Shown here: positions 8,910-18,900 of the stretch, piece after piece
Position numbering within the stretch: the stretch's first letter is position 1
Layout: every line of letters starts with the position of its first letter
Source: Melioribacteraceae bacterium
GTDB lineage: Bacteria; Bacteroidota; Ignavibacteria; Ignavibacteriales; Melioribacteraceae
NCBI GenBank assembly: GCA_015493615.1
Contig: WGCV01000051.1
Location: 1 to 49,291 of the forward strand
Direction: 5' to 3'
DNA length: 49,291 nucleotides
The notes under the pieces: model-generated
What the model was told of the DNA's origin: nothing
What the model saw: only the letters and a program-made list of their open reading frames with translations
The model's database searches: none
Translations under genes and position numbers: made by a program

Positions 8910-9275
8910 AATAGTCTGTTATTCTGATTCCATCCCCAACGAAAAACAGTCGGGGTAAACTTGGCGGACTCAATATGACAATATTAGGTTTTTCAAAGGT
9001 CTCTTAAAATAAAAGGGAACCCAAATTCGAATTTTGCAATGATATGAAGAATCTCTTACGCGGGATTTGCGTAAATTCGAATTTAGAGATTCTTCTTCCG
9101 CCCAAAAACGGCGGAATCAGAATGACATTACTTAACCCAGCTTAAATTTGTCATTCTGATCCCGCCTTGGCGGGAGAAGAATCTCGGAGTTGGTAATTTT
9201 ATCGAATTCAGAGATATTGAGGACGGCTTGCACCTTTGCCGCGGCGAGCTCAATATGACAATTTTAGGTTTTGGA
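8910..9275. repeat. Decayed copies of the MITE family
   Basis: Gap of about 500 bases between the BtpA-like gene and trmB. About 8910-9004 keeps the right half of the repeat (CTCAATATGACAATATTAGG then TTCAAAGGTCTCT). About 9132-9275 keeps most of the interior (TTTGTCATTCTGATCC, a CCGCCTTGGCGG palindrome, AGAATCTC, CAGAGATATTGAGGACGG, CAATATGACAATTTTAGG) but has lost the terminal inverted repeats. A third fragment near 9040-9125 pairs AAATTCGAATTT-type arms into a hairpin. No gene is seen. Confidence 0.6.
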
Positions 9276-9297
9276 AAATTATTAATTAAGAGTAAAG

Positions 9298-9948
9298 ATG
9301 GCGAGAAGAAGAAAAAGCATAAAAATTCAGGAAGCTGAGAATTTACCAAACATAATTGCCTACAAAGATGGCGATGTGGAGAATAGGATTAAGGAATTTT
9401 TCGGGAACGACAATCCGGTTGTGCTCGAAATCGGTTGCGGTCGCGGAGATTATTCCGTGGAATTGGCGCAGCGATTTCCGGATAAAAATTTTGTCGGTCT
9501 CGACTTAAAACCTGCGCGTTTGTGGAACGGAGCAACAAAATCATTGGAGCTTGGATTAAAAAATATTCTTTTCCTTTACATGAACGCTAAGGATTTGGCA
9601 GATGAAATTAAGACTCTGAAATTTTCCGAGATTTGGATTACTTTTCCCGACCCGATGCCAAAAAAGAAGCAGGAAAAAAAGCGGCTTCTCGCGCCACATT
9701 ATCTAAACATCTACAAAAATATTACGACGCCCGATTCCCTTATTCATCTTAAAACGGACGATGAAGGATTGTACGAATATACGCTTGAGACGTTAAAGGA
9801 ATTAAACATCAGAATTATTAAAAACAGAAACGACCTTTATTCAGAGCAAGCGGTTTCCGAAATTGAAAGCATAAAAACCAAATATGAGCTGATGCACTTG
9901 GCTGAAGGGAAGAAAATTAAGCTGATTGATTTTTCATTTACCGAGTAA
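9298..9948 (+). CDS. trmB: tRNA (guanine-N7-)-methyltransferase
   Basis: 216 residues, normal for TrmB, which methylates G46 in the tRNA variable loop using SAM. The SAM-binding motif is VLEIGCGRGDYSVELAQRFP near residue 41, followed by FVGLDLKPARLW. The family signature IWITFPDPMPKKKQEKKRL corresponds to the canonical FPDPWPKKRHxKRR, and LKTDDEGLYEYTLETL follows. The lysine/arginine-rich start MARRRKSIKI fits tRNA binding. The ATG has an AAGAG-like ribosome site about five bases upstream. It is a single gene between repeats on the left and the defence island on the right. Confidence 0.94.
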   Translation: MARRRKSIKIQEAENLPNIIAYKDGDVENRIKEFFGNDNPVVLEIGCGRGDYSVELAQRFPDKNFVGLDLKPARLWNGATKSLELGLKNILFLYMNAKDLADEIKTLKFSEIWITFPDPMPKKKQEKKRLLAPHYLNIYKNITTPDSLIHLKTDDEGLYEYTLETLKELNIRIIKNRNDLYSEQAVSEIESIKTKYELMHLAEGKKIKLIDFSFTE

Positions 9949-10509
9949 GTTGAAACTTTGCGCTTTTAATAATCCGAAGTCTGTTATTACCAGACTCTGT
10001 AAAGGAAATGTAGAGAAAAAAAATGTTTAAAGATTGTCTATAGCGCAGTCTGCCTAAGTCGGAGATTAGCAATTCCCGAAGTATGAAAGATAAGCGGTTA
10101 ATCTGTGAGAGTGAATGTTAAATGTTGATTTAGAAGCTGATGTTTAATATCTTAACTTAGAATTGACAATGGCATAATTTAGGACTATATTTTATTTACA
10201 TGATTCTATGTAGTTGAATGAGAGTAGTTAAATGAAAAATATTTCTGTCTCATATGATATAATTCCAGTTGGTCAATTTAATACGAGGTTACTTAATACC
10301 TCAAAGAAATTCAAGTGCAATGAAGCACTCTTAAATAATTACACAATACGGGAAGCCTGCATGCATTGTAATCTCTTCATAAGAATTTAATAAACTGAGG
10401 AACTAAATTATTTGTTGATTCTATCTCATGCGGATTATCGGATTCCTAAAAGACTAATTCACCGAAAATGACATGAGTTAAACAGCGGTTGAAAAAACAT
10501 AGAGCAAAA
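9949..10509 (+). other. Gene-poor gap with a possible 52-residue ORF
   Basis: No recognisable gene. One short frame, ATG 10232 to TAA 10390, encodes 52 residues beginning MKNISVSYDIIPVGQF with CMHC near its end, and has GAGAG about ten bases upstream. It matches no family I know and may be chance. The palindromic, AT-rich sequence here marks the left edge of the defence island. I see no tRNA and no att-like duplication. Confidence 0.3.
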
Positions 10510-11238
10510 ATGAGCGAGAATAATAAAAAGATATTAGAAGAATATTTAGAAATAATATTGAAAAATCAAATTTTTATGGCGGATGAATCATACTTTGTTT
10601 TACAGACAATAAATGAATATTGGTCCCAAATTTCCAAAGATGGATATGAATTATTTTTCAAATCGACTTACTCTGCACATATAACAAGATATACATTATC
10701 AATTACAAAACTATTTGACAAACCAAGTAAAAAATATAAAACTATTAATATTCCTTTTGTATTGGAATATATTGAGAGATATATGAATGATATTCCTTTT
10801 TTTAATCAAGTCAATCTTATCAAACAATTTTCATTACTTGGTTATGAAATTAAATATCTGAATTCCTTATCTGATTATGAATTAAATAAAACCATTCTTG
10901 AACATTTCAAGAAAAATCTTCCCTCTATCGACTATAGCGGTGATTTATTATTAAGTAAAACATTAGATATTATAAAAATATATAGAGACAAACACTATAG
11001 TCATGAGGAATATATCGATTTCTCATCTTTACCAAAAACAACTTTTGACGAAGTATCAAACTTACTTTTATATGCAAAACAGTTTGTGTCTATATATTTT
11101 TTGGCTTATTTCAATAAGTATTTTTCAATTGATGGAATTAACTTTTTCTTTTCAGAAGATGCTCAAAAAACAAATGTTTCTTTCAAGAGGGTATTAGAAA
11201 AAGCAGGGTTAATTAATTTGAAGAAAAATGGCAAATGA
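10510..11238 (+). CDS. HEPN / AbiU2-like protein
   Basis: 242 residues from ATG 10510 (a TTG at 10489 is in frame). Mostly alpha-helical. The pattern of an N-terminal helix pair (SAHITRYTLSITKLFD), a linker, and a late RDKHYSH motif near residue 168 fits the HEPN fold of AbiU2-like proteins, where R-x(4-6)-H forms an RNase site in dimers; here R and the last H are separated by five residues. AbiU2 proteins are associated with phage abortive infection. The codon composition is visibly more AT-rich than in neighbouring housekeeping genes, consistent with transfer. It lies 94 bases upstream of a type ISP restriction-modification gene on the same strand. The family call is moderately sure; the function is inferred. 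Confidence 0.5.
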   Translation: MSENNKKILEEYLEIILKNQIFMADESYFVLQTINEYWSQISKDGYELFFKSTYSAHITRYTLSITKLFDKPSKKYKTINIPFVLEYIERYMNDIPFFNQVNLIKQFSLLGYEIKYLNSLSDYELNKTILEHFKKNLPSIDYSGDLLLSKTLDIIKIYRDKHYSHEEYIDFSSLPKTTFDEVSNLLLYAKQFVSIYFLAYFNKYFSIDGINFFFSEDAQKTNVSFKRVLEKAGLINLKKNGK

Positions 11239-11332
11239 TAAAATCAGCAGAGTTTCGGTTAGATGCAACACCGTTACACGGTATAAAAAATATTGCTCTC
11301 CCAAATAAATTTTGTTCATTATATTATTAATT

Positions 11333-13174
11333 ATGACAAAAAAATATTTATCAAATTTATTCAATGCCTTTAAAAAAGGCGATGCGAGGGAAGAATCTTA
11401 CTACAAACACCTTGCTGATTTTATTACGGCTTTTTCCGAATCGGAAAGGAAAAAGAAAATTGACGTTACCATTCTGCCTAAAAAAACCGAGGCTGGCAAT
11501 CCCGATTTTAGAATTTGGGACGGCAGACAAAAAATAATCGGATATATTGAGGCGAAAGATTTAGGCGTTGACCTTGACAGGATTGAAGTCAGCGAACAAC
11601 TCGAAAGGTATTTGTCAACTTTCCCGAATGTTATTTTAACAAACTTTACGGAGTTTCGTTTATACAGAAACGGCGAAAGAATCGAAAAAATATCAATCGC
11701 CCGTCCATTTGTTATTAAAAAACTTTCCGCCGTTCCGCCCCTTGAAAACGAGGACAAACTCTTTGAACTGCTCGAAAGATTTTTGGACTTTTCCCTTCCC
11801 AAAACTTACACTGCCCAAACTCTTGCCGTTGAACTTGCAAAAAGAACAAAATTTTTGAAAGATGATATCGTAAACGAAGAGTTGAAGCTCGGTACAGAAT
11901 CGATTCACGGTTTTTATGATGCGTTCAAAGAGTTTTTAATTGCCGGAATAAGCGAGGATGAATTTGCCGATCTTTATTCGCAAACAATTACTTACGGATT
12001 GTTTGCCGCTCGTCTTCGCGCGGAAAATGATTTTAACAGAAAACTTGCTTTTTCGTACATTCCCAAATCAATCGGCATTCTTCGGGATGTTTTCAAATTT
12101 ATTTCTTTGGAAGATTTACCTCGGCAAATGGAAATAATTATCGACGATATTGCCGAAGTACTAAATGTAGCGGATGTTAAAAAGATTCTCGACCAATATT
12201 ATCACGAAGGAAAAGGAATCGATCCGGTTTTGCATTTTTACGAAACATTCCTCTCGGTTTATGATCCCAAAACAAGAGAAAGGAGAGGAGTTTATTACAC
12301 GCCCGAACCTGTAGTTTCTTTCATCGTTCGTTCGCTTCACCAAATACTTAAGGACAAATTTAATATAGCGGAAGGATTTGCCGCAAAAAATGTAACCTTG
12401 CTCGATCCCGCCGGCGGAACCCTAAGTTTTTTGGCGAAGGCAATTGAAACAGCGGTTGAAGAATTTCAAAACAAATACGGCAATGGAGCTGTTAAAACTT
12501 TTCTCAAAAATCAGATTCTGCAAAATTATTACGCTTTCGAGTTGATGATGGCGCCTTACGCAATCGGGCATATGAAAATGTCCTTTCTGTTGGAAGAACT
12601 CGGCTACAAAATGGAAGACGATGAACGCGTGAAGTATTATTTGACGAATACTTTGGAAATGAAAGAGCTTGATGAATCGAAATTCCCCGGGATGTCGTCT
12701 CTCTCACATGAAAATCACGAAGCGGGAAAAGTTAAAAAGCAAGTCCCGATTCTCGTTATTCTCGGCAATCCGCCATATTCGGGGCATTCTTCTAATAAAG
12801 GCGAATGGATTTCCGATGTAATTAAAGAATATTATCAGGTTGACGGGAAACCGCTTGGAGAAAAAAACCCCAAGTGGCTGCAAGATGATTATGTTAAATT
12901 TATTCGTTTTTCTCAATGGAAAATTGATCAGGCGGGCGAAGGAGTTTTGGGATTTATTACAAATCACAGTTATCTCGATAACCCTACTTTCAGAGGAATG
13001 CGTCAATCTTTGATGAACAGCTTTGATGAAATATATATTCTCGATTTACACGGCAACAGTCTGAAAAAAGAAAAAGCTCCCGACGGTAGCAAAGACGAAA
13101 ATGTTTTTGATATTCAGCAAGGCGTCGCTATTTGTTTTATGATAAAATACGCGAAACAAACAAATGCTTCTTAG
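11333..13174 (+). pseudogene. Type ISP restriction-modification enzyme, N-terminal part (nuclease + methyltransferase)
   Basis: 613 residues from ATG 11333. Residues about 40-80 hold a PD-(D/E)XK nuclease core (GNPDFRIW then GYIEAKDLG, with PD at 57-58 and E-x-K at 73-75). A helical coupler follows, then a gamma-class N6-adenine methyltransferase with motif I DPAGGTLSFLAKAI near 357 and motif IV ILGNPPYSG near 476. This is the architecture of single-chain type ISP enzymes (LlaBIII type). The frame ends at TAG 13172 after YAKQTNAS. Shifting by one base after TCT restores RKDDNSQIV, so a single-base insertion precedes the transposon. The target-recognition half lies at 13947-15191. Together they total about 1,030 residues, so the enzyme is probably broken or at best split. 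Confidence 0.85.
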
Positions 13175-13202
13175 AAAGGACGATAATTCACAGATAGTAT
13201 TA

Positions 13203-13920
13203 ACCCACGGATTTATCCGTGGGTGCAACTGGTAAAAGATAATTCAAAACCGTTTCAACGGTTTTTTACGGAAGAATAAATGTCGCATTCGTTAACTAAA
13301 ATATGGATTCATCTGATATTCGGGACAATAAACCGATTCCCGATGCTCGACGCTTCTTTTGAGAATAAACTTTACTCTCATATTAAAAACTTGCTCGAAA
13401 AAGATTTTGAATCTAAAGTTGAAATAATAAACGGAACCGCCGATCACATCCACATTCTTCTACTGCAAAATCAAAATCACTCGATTGCAGAATTAACGAA
13501 GAACATAAAAGGAAATTCTTCCCATTGGATAAATCAAAACAACTTTATTAAAGGAAAATTCGCTTGGCAAACAGGATACGGAGCTTTTTCCGTCAGCGAA
13601 TCAATGGTTGGTAAGGTTCGGAATTATATCGAGAACCAGAAGGAACATCATAGAAAAATCAGTTTTGCCGAAGAATACAGAATATTTGAAGAAAAGTATG
13701 GTTTTAGAAGAGGAAACCGATGAATCGGTTTCTTTCTTTGAGGTGTGTTTCTAAACCCACGACTGAAGTCGTGGGTTGCCTCCGGTTGTTACAATGCCGG
13801 TCTCGGGATTTCATACGAGAGTTATGCAGAACTCACAGCCTTCAGATTTATCTATTTGTGGGAACATAAAACATGGATTAATCCGTAGAAACAAAGCCTA
13901 TGGATTAATCTACGGGCATA
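13203..13920 (+). mobile_element. REP/RAYT unit inserted in the type ISP gene
   Basis: A transposase gene flanked by short palindromes. Left: ACCCACGGAT/ATCCGTGGGT hairpin at 13203-13224 and AAAACCGTT/AACGGTTTT at 13246-13265. Right: GAAACCGAT/ATCGGTTTC at 13713-13732, overlapping the transposase stop, and AACCCACGACT/AGTCGTGGGTT at 13754-13777. Further copies of the palindrome GGATTAATCC follow near 13874-13910. ATAGTA occurs on both outer sides (13193-13198 and 13925-13930), but RAYT elements normally make no target duplication, so this may be chance. Exact ends are uncertain. Confidence 0.7.
13280..13723 (+). CDS. REP-associated tyrosine transposase (RAYT, IS200-like Y1)
   Basis: 147 residues, typical of Transposase_17/RAYT proteins, which cut and join single-stranded DNA at REP hairpins. 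The HUH metal motif is present as ADHIHILLLQ near residue 54, and the catalytic tyrosine is probably in KVRNYIENQKEHH near residue 118. The N-terminus MSHSLTKIWIHLIFGT is characteristic. It is flanked by palindromes of the expected type on both sides, and its stop codon lies inside the first right-hand hairpin. All expected motifs are present, so it looks intact. It interrupts the type ISP restriction gene in the same orientation. Confidence 0.9.
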   Translation: MSHSLTKIWIHLIFGTINRFPMLDASFENKLYSHIKNLLEKDFESKVEIINGTADHIHILLLQNQNHSIAELTKNIKGNSSHWINQNNFIKGKFAWQTGYGAFSVSESMVGKVRNYIENQKEHHRKISFAEEYRIFEEKYGFRRGNR

Positions 13921-13946
13921 TTGAATAGTAGGAAGGAAATATAACA

Positions 13947-15191
13947 ATGTCTAAAATTTATCATTTTGAAATATTCGGATTGCGAGAGGATAAATACGAT
14001 TGGCTCGATAAACACAGTATAGAAAATGTAAAATGGAATAAGCTGGAGCCGAAAAGCGAGTTCTATCTTTTCATTCCGCAAGATGTGAAACTGCAAAGCG
14101 AGTATCGGAAATTTACAAAAATAACAGATATTTTTCCCGTGAACAGCGTCGGGATTGTTACGGCAAGAGATGGTTTCGTAATTGATGCTGATAAAAAAAA
14201 GCTTGAAAGAAGAATTCGTCATTTTATTGATGCTAATGTTGATGATGAAATTATTAAGCAGACTTATGGATTGAAAGAAAATAAAAACTGGAAAATAAAA
14301 AAACGAAGAGAAAATCTAAGAAAAGATGAAGATTGGCAAAGCGCATTTACTCAAATTCTTTACAGACCATTTGATGTACAATGGATATTTTATCACGCTG
14401 AAATGGTTGAACGCACCCGTAAAGAAGTAATGCGCCATATGTTGGAAAAGGATATTGCTCTGTGCATAGGACGACAGTTTAATGCAATTGGTTCAGATAA
14501 TTATGACATAGTATTTATTTCGGAAAATATCGTAGATTTTAATTTATTTAGACGAGGAGGAGAACTAGTTTTTCCTCTTTACCTCTATCCCGAAACCGAT
14601 AAAGAAGATTTATTCAGTGAACACGAAACCGGAGAGAAAATACCGAATATAAAAAAAGAACTGTTTGAAGAACTGAAAAAGAATTACAAAAATGATGTAA
14701 CGCCCGAAGAAGTATTTTATTACATCTATGCGGTTCTTTACAGCGCCACTTACCGTGCAAAATATGCGGAATTTTTAAAGATTGATTTCCCCCGCGTTCC
14801 TTTTACCAAAGACTACAATCTTTTTATTCGGCTCGGAAAACTCGGCAACCGGCTTGCGGATTTACATTTGCTAAAATCAAAAGAGTTGGAAAATACAATC
14901 TCCAAATTCCAAGGGGAAGGAAACAACAAAGTAGAAAAGCCGAAATACGAGGAGGAAAAAGTTTGGATGAACAATGACCAATATTTTGACGGAATAAAAG
15001 AAGAAGTTTGGAAGTATCAAATCGGCGGTTATCAAGTCTGCGCAAAATGGTTAAAAGACAGAAAAGGAAGAACGCTTACCTTAGATGAAATAAAAACCTA
15101 CTGCAAAATAGCAACTGCGCTTTCAAAAACAATTGAAGTGCAAAAAGAAATAGATGAGTATTTTGATAACATTGAAAAAACTGCCTGTTGA
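13947..15191 (+). pseudogene. Type ISP restriction-modification enzyme, C-terminal part (specificity domain)
   Basis: 414 residues. It begins MSKIYHFEIFGLREDKYDWL, which in intact type ISP enzymes follows the methyltransferase domain without a break (the dLWGLRExKYxxL phrase). The rest is the target-recognition and C-terminal region: FTQILYRPFDVQWIFYH, ALCIGRQF, FPLYLYPETDKEDLF and the conserved VLYSATYRAKYAEFLKIDFP and YQVCAKWLKDRKGR near the end. The ATG has AAGGA nine bases upstream, so it could be translated on its own. Two TAG codons stand in frame just upstream, so it cannot be reached by readthrough from the first half. A functional two-subunit split is possible but less likely than a pseudogene. 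Confidence 0.82.
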
Positions 15192-15250
15192 GATAACATA
15201 TTATTGGGCTATGCAAAGACGTCCAATGGTATTTTTAGTTACAGGAATTA

Positions 15251-15838
15251 TCACAGTTTAATCTGCTCCCAAAAGAACGAGGCGTGTTTGCGGGCATAGT
15301 TGAGAACTTGTTCCTTGTCGAAAAAATTATTGATTAGGAAGCGGAATTTAAGGACAACAAGGGGGGCAAGGAATTGCTCGGAAAGAAGCTCGTTATCGTA
15401 ATCTTTAATGTAGCCGTAATTTCTAAGCTCTTCAAAAACTATTTCCAATATATTTGAAATACCGGCAAATAAATCGTTTAAGGTTAAATCGAACTCCACG
15501 GAGGAATTAAATTTTGCTTGGATCATCATCTTAGTGAACATGCGTTCTTCCAACTTTGTCCAAACTTCAATTACTTTGTCAATAAATTGCGTGAAAAACA
15601 ATTCGGGATTATTCAAAAGTTCCAGCATTTCCTCGTTAATATATGAAGCCGCTTGAACGCGTTTTTTACCGTCATGCACTAATTCCAAGAACAAATCTTT
15701 TTTTGAGGGAAAATGATTATATATCGCGCTTTCCCGTATCCCGACATTTTTGGCAATCATTCTAACGGAAGTCTGATGATAGCCGAACTCGGCAAACAGC
15801 TTTAACGCTTCTTGTTTTATTTTTTCGCGATTTGTCAT
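15251..15838 (-). CDS. TetR/AcrR family transcriptional regulator
   Basis: 195 residues from ATG 15838; a GTG at 15847 adds three residues. The N-terminal helix-turn-helix is clear at 2-50: REKIKQEALKLFAEFGY, SVRMIAKNVGIRESAIYNHF, PSKKDLFLELV. The C-terminal ligand domain is not assignable to a named effector. Upstream DNA contains nested inverted repeats suited to autoregulation (see next entry). It sits head-to-tail with the giant exported protein gene, which reads in the same direction and ends in the shared gap, so its target is not evident from context. Confidence 0.88.
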   Translation of the reverse strand: MTNREKIKQEALKLFAEFGYHQTSVRMIAKNVGIRESAIYNHFPSKKDLFLELVHDGKKRVQAASYINEEMLELLNNPELFFTQFIDKVIEVWTKLEERMFTKMMIQAKFNSSVEFDLTLNDLFAGISNILEIVFEELRNYGYIKDYDNELLSEQFLAPLVVLKFRFLINNFFDKEQVLNYARKHASFFWEQIKL

Positions 15839-15846
15839 AGTGAACA

Positions 15847-15890
15847 CCGGTTAATATTTAATTACGTAAAATAAGTAATTTTTTAACCGG
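15847..15890. promoter_or_regulatory. Candidate TetR operator (nested inverted repeats)
   Basis: Directly upstream of the TetR gene. An inner palindrome AATTAC-N9-GTAATT spans 15860-15880 and includes TTACGTAA. An outer pair CCGGTTAA (15847-15854) and TTAACCGG (15883-15890) brackets it. A 20-odd bp palindrome in front of a tetR gene is the usual operator arrangement. Binding itself is an inference. Confidence 0.45.
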
Positions 15891-15911
15891 ATTACAAAAA
15901 TTAAATAAATT

Positions 15912-18900
15912 TTACAATTTTCTGGCGATTACGAGAGGTTTTTTGAATGTTTTTACAGTTTTATTGCCCGTAGCGATTTCTTCAATCAGCAGAATATAAA
16001 TTCCCATTCTTAACGGTTCTCCGTTTTTTCGTTTGCCGTCAAAGATAATCTCGCCCTTTGTCCCGCTTGGAAAGTTGTCAATTAAGGTTCTTACCAATCT
16101 TCCGATTGAATCGTAAACGCGGATTCTTATTTCAGCGATGTTTTCGGGAAGCGTAAATTTAATGATTGTAAAATCCTCAAAGCCGTCGTTATCCGGCGAG
16201 AACGGATTTGGGCTGATTGTTATTTCGTTCTTTAAAGAAACGTTATGCAAATAAATTGAATTTTGAGAGAGCGGAGTTCCGCCTATGTTATTTACGCAGC
16301 TCGACCAATTTGCGGGTAAGTTACTGCGCGCTGATGGTGAAATTCGCTCTAATGAACGATTGTTCACATTTGTAAAGCTGCTGTTGTGCCATTTTGCGTA
16401 GTAATGTAGGGAGTCGATAGTTTTTCCCCGAAAATCTTTTATAACAATTTCGTCTTCATTATTGCCGAAAGATAGCGATGAAGTTGTCGGGATAAATACG
16501 TTCTCCTTTTCAATTCCGTAATATGTGAAAATATTTGAATCGCCGGCAAAGAGAAAGAATTTTCCCGAGGATAATTTATATTCTTTATCGCATAAGTATG
16601 AACTTTTTCCGCTTGAATCCAAAATTTTCCAGCCCCCGATTTCAACCTGCTCATCTCCGTAATTTGTTATTTCAACATATTCGCTGTTATCTGAGGCGGG
16701 ACTGAACATAATTTCATTTATTGCAATTCTATGATTTTCCGAAAAATCATAGTCGGAAACGGAGTTGATTTCCCCGGGCGTCGCGCCGGTGGAATCGAGA
16801 GAGGGGAACCAGAAACTTAATGAATTTGCAGAATCGGGGGAAAGTTTTTCCAATGATTTTCCCTTCACAATATTCCATTTATTGTTCCAGCAGAGGGAAT
16901 CAATCAAGTTGCCCCGAAAATCAAAGAGGAAGAGCGCGTCGTGTGAATTACCGAGAGAACCGAAATCCGCAATTGAAGCGCTAATTCCCAATCGACTAAG
17001 GGAATCGGAAAAAGAGGAGTCCGGCGTTACAACGAAATATGAGTTTTTATCCAGAAAGTAAGCGCCGTTAAAAAGAGGGACTTTATTTGTCAGTTTTGAG
17101 GAATCGCATATAAAAACTTTACCGAGATTTATTTGTTTTCCGCTGTTGTTGAATATTTCACACCATTCCGGCTGATAGCGTACCGGATTTATCATAACCT
17201 CATTGAGGGTTAACGCGTGTTCACTAATTCCGGTTTTTATTACGATATTGTAGGAATTATCCGTCGTATCTTCATCAGACGGGAAATCACATTTCACATT
17301 TATTAGAAGGGAATCGTTAATCGGAAAGGGCGTGGTTTGTGTAACGAGTAGCGAATCTAACTGATTAAGTTCCGTAACATGTTTTTCTCCGAAAGGAATA
17401 TATGAACGTGCGTTCATGTCAAAACCGGAGAATATAATATTAAAGTCATTTGCCGTTGAATTACCGATATTTTTAATTTGCGCATTTATTAAAATATGTT
17501 CTCCGGAATCGGGAAATTCAGGTTCGAAGCTTAAATTTGTAATTTCTAAATTGTAATTTTTCGGACTTATTGAGTTTTTTCTTCCCGGAGTACTGAGCTC
17601 AATATCGGTGGAACTTCCCCAATTTGTGCTGTCGTCAGTGGGAGCGTTTACATATATTCTTTCAAGGGAAGCGCTCGCAATATCACCCCAATCCGAATGG
17701 AAAAGAAGAGAATCGATTAGATTGCTTTTCCCATCTTTAATCACGATTCCATCGGCGTCATTGTTAAGATTTGCGAAACTTTTGACCAGCAATTTGGAGT
17801 TTATCGCTCGGTGGTAATCAAGAATAACGCTGTCTTTGGCGATTACAATTTTCTCATTACCGGAGAGAAAATAATCGGAATCGGAAATATCGGTAAAAGT
17901 GGGATGAAGGAGAACATCGCCAATCCGCCAATTTTTTAGATTTACCGAATCTCCGCTGCAATTTTGCAATTCTATCCATTCCGGTTCTCCATCTATCGGA
18001 GCAAAATGAACTTCGTTTATTTTTATATCTCCCGCGCGGAAAGCGGGTAAAATCAGACAATTTTTGTGGTTATTGCTTGTATCTTCATCCTGCGGGAAAG
18101 ATATTTTCGCTATGAACGCTTGTTCATTATTTGCATTGAGAGTTGTCGCAAAGGTTAAAATCGCTGAATCTCCCGCAAAGAGGGATTTGGAAAGCGTCTC
18201 AATCAAAATATTTTGTGGTGAACCGTTGTTCATCTGTTTGAATAGTGAAATAGTGAATGAAGCCTGATTTCGACCGATGTTTTTAACGACGCACTTCAGA
18301 TTAAAGTTTTCTCTGAAGTAAGGCATCTCCGGCTGCGGGAATAAATCCGTAATTTTTATATCGTAATCTTTTTGAGTAACTGAATTTATCATTCCCGGCG
18401 TTCCGAGTCTCGGATTTATGCACCCTTTCCAAGAAGCGGAATCATTTCCGAATAACGCCGGAGAAATCTTTTCGAGCGACGAAAACTCCGTTCCGTGATT
18501 CCAGCTCGATATGTAATAAACCGAGTCAATCACCGTTCCCATCGAATCAATCAACCGCAAGTCGTCGTCCGAATTATTTAACGAAGGAAGGTGAACAATT
18601 ACCAAACCCGAATCAAATGTGAAGAAATCCCGCAGTGTGTCTGTAGGGCAAAGCACAACAAAACTATGCGGATAAAATAAAACGGTGTCGAGAGTGATTC
18701 GGATTGAGGATGTTCTGTCGGCGATGCGCCATTTTCGAAGATTGAATATTGTAGAGTCTGTATTGTTGTAAAGCTCAATCCATTCCGGCTCCCCTTGCGG
18801 CGGACGATATGCGATTTCGTTTATTACAATATCGCCGTATTTCGGTTTCGAAGGAAAGATGAAAGTTTCGACCGTCGCTGCGTTATCGTTCGGGTTTTCG

